Shown one piece after another: positions 21,101-31,818 of a stretch of DNA of 64,000 nucleotides. Every line of letters starts with the position of its first letter. Within the stretch, counting starts at the first letter, position 1. A program made the translations under genes and the position numbers. The DNA comes from Pelobates cultripes (taxonomy: Eukaryota > Chordata > Amphibia > Anura > Pelobatidae), in contig OW240921.1 of assembly GCA_933207985.1 (NCBI GenBank), forward strand, positions 97,310,167-97,374,166. The letters are read 5' to 3'. Under the pieces are notes generated by a model. The model was given only the letters and a program-made list of their open reading frames with translations, was not told the origin of the DNA and did no database searches.

Positions 21101-21842
21101 GTGATTTTCAGGCAACGTGGGGTACCCCACTTGTATGATTTGTTCCTTAGTCAGATGACGCAGAGATCTTCTCCAATCTAGTGTTGATTTGTATAAGTCC
21201 GGGTACAACGTTAGGTCGTGGTCTTCAAATCGATATGGAGACTTTTTACTCATGGCGACCATAATAGGTAAGCGGTCTTGTTCAGGAAATGGATGATAAC
21301 ATCCCTGTTGGACCCCACATTGGCCCTAGAGTAAGCCGGAATCCTGTAGCAACTGTCTAGCAGCATAGTTTTAGCTTGTTTGACTGGGAAGGGGTTCTGT
21401 AGCAGTCTTCGGAAGAAGTAAGGAATTTGGCAGTGGTAATGGTGTCCACTAAGCCTCTCACCTTCACATTGTTCCAACTCCTCCTATCCTTCATTACTAC
21501 CATGCGGTCTTGGGCGATGGGGTGGTCGTGTTGCAACGCCTGTACTGTGCGATCCAGGGCAGAGAGTTGGGTGTCATGTGCAGCTATGTTCAGCTCTGCT
21601 TTGTGGAGGTGAGCTGACACCCCGCTAATGTCCCTGCAGAACTGGCTTATGTCGGCTGTGATGTTGGACCGGAGTTCAGCCAGAAGGCTTTCTCAGCATA
21701 CCCTCTGTCACTGGGGGGGGATTGTGGTGGCTGTGGGCTTCGCGGATACAGGTTCTCTCACCCGCCGAGTGCATATAGTCCCCAAGTCGTCCAGGAAAGC
21801 CTCGCTGGAGGATCTGGAGGTCCCATTTGAGGGAGTCGCCAT
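21101..21842 (-). pseudogene. L1/Tx1-type LINE ORF1 relic
   Basis: The minus-strand start at 21842 gives MATPSNGTSRSSSEAFLDDL. Frames then shift several times. A coiled-coil-like segment (LHKAELNIAAHDTQLSALDR) is followed by DRRSWNNVKVRGL, the counterpart of the conserved R-R-N-N-[VL]-[RK]-[IV]-x-G-L signature that begins the RRM-like domain of L1 ORF1 proteins. Later pieces fit the C-terminal half (LLDSCYRIPA, DVIIHFLNKTA, YRFEDHDLTLYPDL). ORF1p is an RNA-binding trimer that coats LINE RNA. No ORF2 is present. At least three frameshifts make it non-functional. Confidence 0.65.
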
Positions 21843-22139
21843 GACAGGTCTTTGTTGTGGCCTTCAAAATAGCTCTCCGATATTGGCAGATGTCGGTGAT
21901 TTTAGCAGGGTATGTATTAGTGACAAATCGTATTCAATAGAAAAACAATTATTATTATTAATATGCATAAAGTGTATGGTCAAAAGATAACCCCCCATCT
22001 GGTGTAGTATGACAAGGCATACATTGCCATATAAATTGTGTATAAAGGTTATATCTAGTTTATTAGAGTTAGTAAAAGTACAACATGTACATCAGTGTTC
22101 CACAATATGGAATGGGTTAATTTTAAAATTATTAGCCCA

Positions 22140-22260
22140 TTAAAAGGAATACTATAGCATTAGGTATAACAATCTGTATTAATAACATTGTAGTGTCCCT
22201 CTCCCTACTTGTATTCGGTACCGCCCTCACCCCAGTGCATTAAAAAACATTTTAAAATTT
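22140..22260 (+). mobile_element. TTAA MITE fragment
   Basis: TTAA at 22140 is followed by AAGGAATACTATAGCATTAGG and a CATTGTAGTGTCCCTCTCCC block, matching the left part of the element at 41144. The right end is lost. Confidence 0.55.
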
Positions 22261-22298
22261 TTTTTTAAAAGGTTTTACATACCATTTTATAGTGCTAA

Positions 22299-23873
22299 TA
22301 CACAGGTGATACTCGAAAAATATTGTGCAAAAGTTAATTTATTTCAGTAATGCAAAGTAAAAGCGGAAACTAATATATGAGATAGATGCATTACATGCAA
22401 AGCAAGATAGTTCAAGCCGTGATTTTTCATAAGTGCGATGATTATGGCTTACAGCTCATGAAAACCCCAAATCCACAATCTCAGTAAATTAGAATATTAC
22501 ATGCAATCAATAAAACAAGGAGTGTACATAGAACAATATCGGACCTCTGAAAAGTATAAGCATGCATATGGACTCAGTACTTGGTTTGGGCCCCTTTTGC
22601 AGCAATTACTGCCTCAATGCGGCGTGGCATGGAAGCTATCAGCCTGTGGCACTGCTGAGGTGTTATGGAAGACCAGGATGCTTCAATAGTGGCCTTCAGC
22701 TCTTCTGCATTGTTCAGTCTCATGTCTCTCATCTTTCTCTTGGCAATGCCCCATAGATTCTCTATGGGGTTCAGGTCAGACGAGTTTGCTGGCCAATCAA
22801 GCACAGTAATCCCATGGTCATTGAACCAGGCTTTGGTGCTTTTGGCAGTGTGGGCAGGTGCCAAGTCCTGCTGGAAAATGAAGTCAGCATCCCCATAAAG
22901 CTCGTCTGCAGAAGGAAGCATGAAGTGCTCCAAAATCTCCTGGTAGACGGCTGCGTTGACCCTGGATTTAATGAAGCACAGTGGACCAACACCAGCATAT
23001 GACATGGCTCCCCAAATCAACACAGGCTGTGGAAACTTTACACTAGACTTCAAGCATCTTGCAGTGTGTGCCTCTCCATTGTTCCTCCAGACTCTGGGTC
23101 CTTGGTTTCCAAATGAGATGCAAAAGTTGCTCTCATCAGAAAAGAGGACTTTGGACCACTGAGCAAAAGACCAGGTCTGTTTTTCTTTAGCCCAGGTAAG
23201 ACGCTTCTGACGTTGTTTGTTGTTCAGGAGCAGCTTGACAGGAGGAATACGACATCTGAAGCCCATGTCCAGGATCCGTCTGTGTGTGGTGGCTCTTGAT
23301 GCCTCAGTCCACTCCTTGTGGCCTTTTCCTGACAATCCTCTCCAGGCTGCGGTCATCCCTGCTGCTTGTGCACCTTTTTCTTCCACACTTTTCCCTTCCA
23401 CATAACTTTCTATTAATGTGCTTTGATATAGCACTTTGGGAACATCCAACTTCCTTCGCAATTACCTTTTGAGGCTTTCCCAACTTATGGAGGGTGTCAA
23501 TGATGGTTTTCTGCACAACTGTCAGGTCAGCAGTCTTCCCCATGATTGTGATTCCTACTGAACCAGACTGAGAGACCATTTAAAGGCTCAGAAACCCTTT
23601 GGAGGTGTTATGGCTTACTTAGCTGATTAGAGTGGGACACTGTGAGCCTAGAATATTGCACCTTTTCAAAATATTCTAATTTACTGAGATTGTGGATTTG
23701 GGGTTTTCATGAGCTGTAAGCCATAATCATCACACTTATGACAAATCATGGCTTGAATTATCTTGCTTTGCATGTAATGCGTCTATCTCATATATTAGTT
23801 ACCCCTTTTACGTTGCATTACTAAAATAAATTAACTTTTTCACGATACTCTTATTTTTTGAGTATCACCTGTA
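22299..23873 (-). mobile_element. Tc1/mariner transposon (Tc1-like, DD34E)
   Basis: About 200-base terminal inverted repeats (22301-22500 and 23660-23871) begin CAGGTGATACTC and share GTTTTCATGAGCTGTAAGCC and the ATGCAAAGCAAGATA block. TA dinucleotides flank both ends. The transposase lies between them on the minus strand. Total length of about 1.57 kb is normal for Tc1 elements with long inverted repeats. Confidence 0.93.
22574..23543 (-). pseudogene. Tc1-like transposase, one frameshift
   Basis: The enzyme cuts and pastes the element at TA sites. The likely start is MGKTADL (codon at 23541-23543); the N-terminal paired-like DNA-binding part (LGKPQKVIAKEVGCSQSA, helix-turn-helix) runs in one frame to about 23330. 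The frame then shifts by one base and the catalytic part continues in the frame of 22574-23461. Counted in that frame, the catalytic residues are D109 (FSDESNF), D199 (FQQDLAPAHT) and E234 (DLNPIENLWG), giving 34 residues between the last two. All three are present. The single frameshift and otherwise clean catalytic domain suggest a fairly young copy. Closest in style to Tc1 elements shared by fish and frogs. Confidence 0.93.
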
Positions 23874-24335
23874 TTGTATATAATATAAATGATGTATCTT
23901 TTGTGCAGCACACAAATTGGACATTTTCTTTGTCTTTTTTTGTTGCTTTGATTTGATTTCTGAACTGGAATCTAGGTTCTGAAATTCTGCTGAGCCGAGC
24001 TGATATATGGGCAAAATTTGGGTGTCCTAAAAAATATTCTATTTTCTGGAAATATGGTTCGGCTGAGCCGAATTTGCTTGCAGTGCGCAAGTCTAGCAAT
24101 AAGTAACCACTGACTACAGAATAGCAAAACCGACAAAGCGGTCTAGTTCTATAGTATATTGTATGGAATAAAGTCCAGAGGGAGAATCATTTAATGATAC
24201 TGAAATAATAAATATGCCTTCACTGTAGTTTGTCCTTATCCTCTATGATATGTATCACTAACAAAGCAGTGTCACCGCCTAATGCTTAAGTACAAAATAA
24301 ATGCTACGTCCAAGATCTAAAAAGACAATTTTTAA

Positions 24336-24407
24336 CCCCTTACGGACACATGACGGAAATATTCCGTCATGATTCCCTTTTATTCAAGAAGTTGTGTCCT
24401 TAAGGGG
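24336..24407 (+). mobile_element. 72-base TTAA MITE, second copy
   Basis: Flanked by perfect TTAA (24332-24335 and 24408-24411). The ends are CCCCTTACGGACACA and TGTGTCCTTAAGGGG, with the internal AAATATTCCGTCAT block shared with 5666-5737. Confidence 0.9.
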
Positions 24408-24411
24408 TTAA

Positions 24412-25056
24412 ATAACAACGAAAAAGCTTGCCATGAGTTGAATAATAAGATCACTTTGAGATTCCAGGAATAAGCCAGGCAAGTCACCTTTCTCATTATG
24501 CCAGAACATTGAGTGTTTTATGGGCATTTCTTATACAGCCAAGTCTGGGAAAACGATAGCAATTCAAACTGGTAGTAAAACGTATTCAGTCAAACTTTTC
24601 AGGGAAATTACATCATTGTTACCACCAAAATTTTTTTTTAAAATACTAATAATTATAATATGATCTATTGAAATCCATCATCTGTTAGACTATCTTAATT
24701 CACTAATATAAATTGATAATGGATAAGGAACTAGGTTAAAATCACCGTAAGTAAGCAACACAAAAAAAATAATAATAATAGAACACAGAACTCAGTTTAG
24801 AAGAGTAGATCATTTAACGATGGAAAGTTTAGAAATAAGTCGAACAGCAGATTGTACAGTGTAATACACTTTATACATAGTTATGACTCACAACTAACAA
24901 TAACCTGTTTCTAATTTAGTACAACAAGCTGGTCGTGTATTCTAACAGATAGTGCTGATACAGTTTTGGCTTTCTGGGTTATTCTATTTTGTTCAATAAC
25001 TTTCTGATGAAAAACTCCCATCTTTGCATTTATTGGAATTCGCGCTTCTTGTGTCC
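24412..25056. other. No feature seen
   Basis: AT-rich sequence without a supported frame or repeat. Confidence 0.5.
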
Positions 25057-25500
25057 TTAAAGGGAAACTCCAGTGCCAGGAAAACAATCTGTTTTCCTGG
25101 CACTGCAGGTCCCCTCTCCCTCCCACCCCCCAATCCCCGGTAGCTGAAGGGGTGAAAACCCCTTCAGTAACTTACCAGAGGCAGTGACGATGTCCCATGT
25201 TGCTGCTTCTTCCTCCGTGCCACTCCTCCCTCTGATTGCGTCGGCGGTGGGCAAGAGTGATCCCGCCCACCAGCCGGGGAGACCTAATGCGCATGCGCGG
25301 CAATGCCGCGCATGCGCATTAGCGCACCCCATAGCAAAGCATTGAAAATTTATTTCAATGCTTTCCTATGGGGAAACCAGCGACGCTGGAGGTCCTCACA
25401 CAGCGTGAGGATGTCCAGCGATGCTCTAGCACAGGTTTTCTGTGCTGTGGACAAGGAAGTGCCCTCTAGTGGCTGTCTACTAGACAGCCACTAGAGGTGG

Positions 25501-25800
25501 AGTTAACCCTGCAATGTAATTATTGCAGTTTATAAAAAACTGCAATAATTACAGTTGCAGGGTTAAGAGTAGTGGGAGTTGGCACCCAGACCACTCCAAT
25601 GGACAGAAGTGGTCTGGGTGCCTGGAATGGTCACTCCAATGGGCAGAAGTGGTCTGGGTGCCTGGAAGAGACACCCCAGGCACCCAGACCACTTCTGCCC
25701 ATTGGAATGGTCTGGGTGCCAACTCCCACTACCCTTAACCCTGCAAGTGTAATTATTGCAGTTTTCATAAACTGCAATATTTACCTTGCAGGGTTAACTC
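25501..25800. repeat. Large nested palindrome inside the TTAA element
   Basis: Outer arms GTTAACCCTGCAA...TTGCAGGGTTAAC enclose GGGAGTTGGCACCCAGACCA and its complement, with a central GTGGTCTGGGTGCCTGGAAG-type repeat. Related palindromes with TGCAATGT cores occur at 41460-41570. Confidence 0.85.
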
Positions 25801-25823
25801 CCCCTCTAGTGGCTGTCTACTAA

Positions 25824-26085
25824 GGAATCCTGGTAAGGACTACTGTCCTATCCCTGCTTTCTCCTGCCTCTGGAGAGACGTGTTGATCATATGATCTTCC
25901 TGCATTGCAATATCCCTGGAAACCATTACTATCTACCCTCAGCCTTAACAATTTACTATTTCTGTGTATAGCGGATTCCTCTACCTCACTCCCATATAAG
26001 ATGAGCTTCGGAGCATAGATCAGACAGTTACCATGTATGATTTTTCTCAGGATCCAAATCTCACAGAAGTTGATGTAATTTTTTT
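25824..26085. repeat. Orphan 262-base dispersed repeat, copy 2
   Basis: About 98 percent identical to 16595-16858. It splits the palindrome CTCTAGTGGCTGTCTACTAGACAG-type sequence at its centre, leaving CTACTAA on the left (25817-25823) and CTACTAG on the right (26086-26092), i.e. a 7-base target duplication with one change. The intact palindrome survives at 25463-25497 for comparison. Confidence 0.88.
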
Positions 26086-26474
26086 CTACTAGACAGCCAC
26101 TAGAGGGTACTTCCATTTTTATTACATACGAAAAGTGTGCTATAGCGTCGCTGGACGTCCTCACGCTATGTGAGGACCTCCAGTGTTGCTGAAATCCCCG
26201 TAGGAAAGCATTGAAAGTATTGCTGCGCATGCGCATTAGGTCTCCCCCGCAGGCGGCTGCGCATTCTCATTAGGTCTCCCCCGCCGGATAACGTCGGCGG
26301 GGGAGGAGCGTGGGCAGACCCTGAACCAGCGCCGAGGGACATCGGCGCTGGATACAGGTAAGTCACTGATGGGGTTTTAACCCTTCAGCAACTTGGGATG
26401 GGGGGTGGGAGGGAGAGAGGACATGCAGTGTCAGGAAAATGGTTTGTTTTCCTGGCACTGGAGAGTCCTTTTAA

Positions 26475-26697
26475 CGGAACACTTCAAGCACCATTGTAAA
26501 GTGCTGTAGAAAATATTGGCCATATGTTACAAATGCCAATAACATTAATAATAATAACAACAATAACCACTACGAAGTGGTCAAATTACCACTAAGTAAA
26601 TTGTCAAACCGTACCAAAACAGTTTGACTAGGGAACTCCTGGCACCATAACCACTAAAGCAGGCTGCAATAATTATGGTGTGTAAAGTGGTGTTCCC
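26475..26697. mobile_element. Second TTAA MITE, abutting the first
   Basis: TTAA at 26471-26474 (shared with the preceding element) and 26698-26701. Left end CGGAACACTTCAAGCACC, right end a hairpin CACCATAACCA.../AATTATGGTG followed by GGTGTTCCC. Related to the MITEs at 29968 and 40053. Confidence 0.7.
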
Positions 26698-26701
26698 TTA
26701 A

Positions 26702-28620
26702 AATAGACCTTTTTCCTGCTTTCACCTACTGCTCTAAATGTTGCTACTGCTAGCTAATCCTATTTTCTTAAATCTTGTTGATGATGACCCGTCACTTCAG
26801 AGGATTTTTAATATTGTGTTTACTCATTCTGTATGTTTAACAAATATTTGTTTGTGAGAGATAATTAATAAAGTGATATATAAAAATCCACACCACACTA
26901 TGTAGCACTGTCTTGGAACAAGTGAGTGCCTCCATCTTGTCTAGCGGTAAGTCAGTGTTATAGGTTCTGCCCTTTGCACCTCCTACTCAGCATAGAGAAA
27001 TAGTAAATAGAGTTATGTTTCTCCTTCTTGAATGTAATGTGCCTGGACGGAGAAGGATTCTATTATCAATTGCTATATCTTATAGAATGTGTTCAATAGG
27101 AAACTGGGCGTTACCTGATAAAATACAACACAATATACAATGGTAGACCCATGCACAGTCAAGTACTGCAAAAAAATGGAAAATGGTGCTGTTCAAAAGG
27201 AAATTCGTTGTCCCCCAAAAAATCTGAAGTTGCACATACTGATACCCTGAACACTAATACACAGTGAAAACACTAAAATGTGAAGAAGAAAGAAACATCC
27301 ATAGAAACAAACAGTAAAATAACAAACAATTATATAAAAAACACACTGCCCCCTACTGATACTTTTAGGTCGTTATCCCAGGACTTCAAGAAGAAAGTAA
27401 ATATGTAACGATTCTACGCTAAAACAGGGCAAGACTATATGGTCTCACTAAGAGGCAATCCTTGTTCATATAACACTGTAATCAAGGAATTGTACAGTCC
27501 ATACGTCACTTTGGACAATGTTCGTATGTCACAGGTAATCCAGCCTTGCACACCAACAGATAAACAGCACTCTGAATTAAAAACAGAGCAAAAAAAAAGA
27601 CAATTCCAATAAATAAAAGACAAAATGTAAACAATAAAAATGATTGGCAAAACAAATAAAAAGAGAGTCTTATATATTATAGAGAATGTCAACAATGAGC
27701 AAAGTCCACATGCTTGCCAAAACATTAGATACGAGTAACTCCAAAATGGAGTAGTCTCACCCATGTATGGTGTCAGTGAACGAAGACGAGCAGTGTGGTG
27801 GAGTCTGTGTGTCGAACCTTGGGAGGGCTAGTGGGCTCCCACTTGGGGGTTTCACTTCTCTCATTGATGGCCCTGAGCTTTACTGCATAGCTGCACTATT
27901 TATTGCTGCACTATCAATAAACTGGATGAGCACTTAGCCTTCTCATGCTTTATCACAAGCAGTTCGACACACAGACTCTTCCACGCTGCTTGTCTTCCAC
28001 CTGTATCCATTCATGTCTGTTGTGGAACTGTGTTGCTACATTTGAAGATTGATACATGTTGGACGTTTTGCCTATGGGCACTCTCTTAATTGTGGCAGAT
28101 TGTTTTCAGATGGAATTCTTGCTAGGTTTAATTTGGACGTTAGTGAAAAAAACCTATAAGTGTATTATTCGTGCACTCTATAAACATACGATATTTATGT
28201 AGACTGTTTACCATTACATCATGTTTTTTAGCAACACATCATCTGACATTTTGTTCAATCCCTTCTCTGAGAAGCAAAGGATTAAATGCTTACAGTTCAG
28301 AGACTGTTTGAAAATTCAAAATGCGTTTGATTGGAGTGAAAAGAGCATGTCTCTGGATAAATCTTATGATGTAATGATGAACTCTGTGAATCTAGAATTG
28401 CATAGTTATAGTTAAAGTTCAGATTTAGATAGCAACATTTAATGGCAAATCTATCAGTTATCAGCTCTATTGATTATAAAAATAAGCCCTGTCACATTTC
28501 CACTGGACAAAACAGCTTAAATGCGTATGATTCTTCAAACTTGTCAAGTTCCCTGTTAAGATTATGGAACCAGAGCTAATGTGGAAGTGTAGCCTTCAAA
28601 ACAGCATTATGTTAAACCAC
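26702..28620. other. No gene recognised
   Basis: AT-rich sequence containing the inverted repeat at 27784-27994 and otherwise no supported feature. Confidence 0.45.
27784..27994. repeat. Inverted repeat with 33-base arms
   Basis: GACGAGCAGTGTGGTGGAGT... at 27784-27816 is mirrored at 27962-27994, with a few mismatches and a spacer of about 145 bases. No terminal duplication was identified. Confidence 0.75.
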
Positions 28621-28632
28621 GGGCAATGCATC

Positions 28633-29790
28633 TAGGGCTGGCTCATCCATTGGCCCAAGTGCACTTTGGCAAGGGTGGCATTTTGCACTACCATAAGGCA
28701 GCCCTGGCAGCTGTCTTGGGGTGCACCAGTCTGCGGAGGCACTGGATCCAGCTGACTGGCAGGAGGGGAGCACAATAGACCGTGGTAGAGGAACTTGGGG
28801 GAAGACAGAGTCATGCAGAGAGGTTGGGGGAAAAAATAAATATACAGAGGGGCAGAAGGGGGAAAGAGACACACAAAGAAGCTGTGGGGAGTAAGACACT
28901 AATGGGAGGCATAAAATACAGAAAAGGAAACCCAAACATTCTGCATACACTTTAAGCACACACACACACTCTTCATCCACTATACACATACACACACCCT
29001 GTATCCACTATACACACACCCTGCATCCACTATACACACACACACTCTTCATCCACTATACACATACACACACTCTGCATCCACTATACACATACACTGC
29101 ATCCACTATACACATACACACTGCATCCACTATACACACACATTGCATCCACTATACACACACACACACACTCTGCATCCACTTTACACACATGCATATT
29201 GCATCCACTATACACGCACACTACATTCACTATTTACACGCACACTCTGCATTTACTATATGTACACACATATTGCATCCACTATATAAACACACTCTAT
29301 GCATTTACTATATACACTCACACACTACATCCACTACACACACACACACTCTGAATTTACTATATGTACACACACACTGTATCCACTATACACACACATA
29401 TAGACTGTGTATCCAGTATACATACACACGTAATACATTCACTACACACACTGCATACAATACAGACACTGCAGTCACTGCACATACTGCAGCAACTACA
29501 CAAATACACACTCTGCATCCACTATACACACACACAAACACACGGCATTCACTACACAAACTGCACCCAATACACACACTGCATACACAAACACTGCATT
29601 CACTACACACACTGCATACAATACGGACACTGCAGTCACTGCACATACTGCAGCAACTACACAAATACACACTCTGCATCCACTACACACACACACACGG
29701 CATTCACTACACAAACTGCACCCAATACACACACTGCATACACAAACACCGCATTCACTACACACACTGCATAACATAATGGTGGATGTG
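28633..29790. mobile_element. Minisatellite-bearing element, third locus (right border unclear)
   Basis: It begins CTAGGGCTGGCTCATCC (a CAGGGCTGG-type end), followed by a purine-rich segment, then a minisatellite (28940-29775) of ACACTCTGCATCCACTATAC units, the same unit family as at 1500-2880. A longer internal block, CGGCATTCACTACACAAACT to TGCAGCAACTACACAAATAC, is duplicated at about 29460-29680 and 29630-29780. No right terminus or TSD found. Confidence 0.5.
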
Positions 29791-29967
29791 GTTTTGCTGG
29801 GGGGGTCACAGGGTTGCATTTCATCCTTAGACCCAGGCAGCTAAATGTTTTGGGCATTGTCCTCCAAAACTCCTTGCCCAATAATAACTGGACACATGTT
29901 TTGGTGAAAGAGCACAAAGAGTGGGGATGAGAAAGATGAATATCTCAAAAGTGTAGATGAGAAAATG

Positions 29968-30395
29968 TAAAGGAATGCTCAAAGCACCATAACCTCTACA
30001 TCCCACATTAGTGATTAGGGTAATTGCATCAAGAGCACCCTGGTACCCTCCCAGGGTAAGTAGTCAAACTATTTGAGGAGACGTTTACAACTTACCTGGG
30101 GTCCACCAGGCTCTGATCTCCTCCTTCTCATATCTTGAGAGCTTCTGCACTGAGCTATGTCCAGCAGTGCAGAGCGGCACTCATTGGCTGAGAGAATTCA
30201 GCTGAAGTAGGGTGTAACATAGACAGCTAATAGAAGCTACTTGTAGGAGCTTCTGGCTCCATGTGAGAAGGTCGACCAGAGGCTTGCTGACCCCAGGTAA
30301 GTTGCCAAATTATTCTCAAACAGTATGTGCATTAAACTTTAGAGGACGCTAGCGCACTCCTCGCAGCGCTTTGTGTGTTATGGTGGTTGTAATGT
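29968..30395. mobile_element. MITE with CACCATAACC ends
   Basis: Left AGGAATGCTCAAAGCACCATAACC and right end (reverse complement) AGGAACATTACAACCACCATAAC form imperfect terminal inverted repeats. Same family as 26475 and 40053. No ORF. Confidence 0.65.
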
Positions 30396-30399
30396 TCCT

Positions 30400-30851
30400 G
30401 TACCAAATGGGGAAAGTTAAAAACCACAATGCTTCCAGTCTAGACTTGTCTCATGTACACCTCATGCATACTTCATAAAATTGAGTACCGACAGCCCACC
30501 CTATCTAAATGCTTAACAATGCTTGATACATATACTTTTGAAGTTCAAAACTGTAACAATGGCCTGAACTCTTTGCTCCTAATGTTGCTACCTCCAATGT
30601 GTGATTGCAGTTATCACCGTCCAAGTAATTGCAAAATAGCATTAAGTGTAGTCTTGTCCATGTGCAGGTGAATGCATATCGCAACTGGACAGTACCCTCG
30701 TGGTCCTGCTACAGGAATATAACTACACATATATACATTTAAAATCAAAGATCCAAACCTAGCACTCTTCCTTAAAGAAATATGTAACCCTAGTTACGCC
30801 TGGGTGCATTAACAAGTATAGGATATCAGAGATCATTCATTGAACTTTAGA
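30400..30851. other. No feature seen
   Basis: AT-rich sequence without a supported frame or repeat. Confidence 0.45.
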
Positions 30852-31818
30852 ATAAAAGATGTAGGTGCGCAATAAACTTTTTGAAACTGTAAAAATAGTG
30901 CCAGTGCAGGAAAAGTGACAACATATCCAGAATACCTAAGGATATACACTTAAATTCTATTAGTGAGAAAAGGGTTCTGCCAATGTCACACTGTGTAAGA
31001 GTGCAGAGTCTTATTTAACAAAATAAAATTGTATACTTGCACTCTCCTTCTGAAGCAGATCTCAAAATCTATAATACATAAACATAGACCTAGTGCAATA
31101 TTGCCAGTAATACAGTATAGAAATGTGGTGCTCAAAGGAAATACACTCACAATTGGGATAAGTATGTATGTATTTTGAAGATTTGTTACGAACATTTTTA
31201 ACATAATATAATATTGTAATCCGAACTTTGGGCATGGGTACTTTAAAAGGCGTGATGTTCCGTCACTGCTGCAACCTACAAAAGGATGCTGCAGGAGGAC
31301 TCATGTATGCTTAAGAAAGCCCCAAGAGGCAGTGCAAAATGCGTAGCTACACGTCGAACCGGAAGTCCCTGCATATGTGGAGAGACGGAGACCAACCTAA
31401 GGATACAGAGAGGACACTTGTATTGTAACCAGGATGTTAGTGTGCTCTAAGTGCTCTGAGTGCAGTGCGATTCTGTTTTTAATACAACTGAATTTCTGAA
31501 TATTAAAGCCCTTAACTTGAAGCTCTCGACTGGTGGTGAGTCCATATTGCAACTCGTGTTAGGATCCAACTATCTCCAGGGTCTGATCCTACCTGGGCCA
31601 GACAGTGTGACATTGGCCACATAGCCAATGTCACACTGTGTGCACCACTCCACAATTGTGAGTGTGTACACAGTGTGACATTGGTAGAACCTTTTTCTCA
31701 CTAATAGAATTTAAGTGTATATCCTTGGGAATTCTGGATATGTTGTCACTTTTCCTGCACTGACACTTTTGTTACAGGTTCAAAAAGTTTATTTGCGCAC
31801 CTACATCTTTTATTCTCT
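30852..31818. mobile_element. Element with about 150-base inverted ends
   Basis: Bases 30852-31006 (AATAAAAGATGTAGGTGCGC ... GCCAATGTCACACTGTG) are repeated inverted at 31670-31818. The interior carries a hammerhead-like GCC-stem motif at 31310-31347 and a palindrome CAGTGTGACATTGGC/GCCAATGTCACACTG near 31603-31638. No ORF. The internal motif suggests descent from a Penelope-type tail arranged in inverted orientation; this is inference. Confidence 0.6.
31310..31347 (+). other. Hammerhead-like motif, degenerate
   Basis: CTTAAGAAAGCC-CCAAGA-GGC followed by AGTGCAAAATGCG is similar in order to the Penelope tail motifs but with the GAAAC core changed to AAAAT. Confidence 0.3.

Larger units (their letters stand above)
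25061..26470. mobile_element. TTAA element with self-folding ends
   Basis: TTAA lies at 25057-25060 and 26471-26474. The left end reads AGGGAAACTCCAGTGCC and the right end is its inverted counterpart (GGCACTGGAGAGTCCTT). Each end is itself a hairpin built on CAGTGCCAGGAAAAC. Inside are further palindromes: CTAATGCGCATGCGCGGCA near 25268 with its complement, an exact 17-1-17 palindrome at 25463-25497 and a large one at 25575-25740. No ORF. It hosts the inserted orphan repeat at 25824-26085. Confidence 0.8.

Noticed and set aside
29192..29779. 195-codon His/Thr-rich frame
   Set aside because: Translation of the third minisatellite.
31350..31362. GTCGAACC resembling a tRNA B box
   Set aside because: No A box, cloverleaf or spacing consistent with a tRNA or tRNA-derived SINE.
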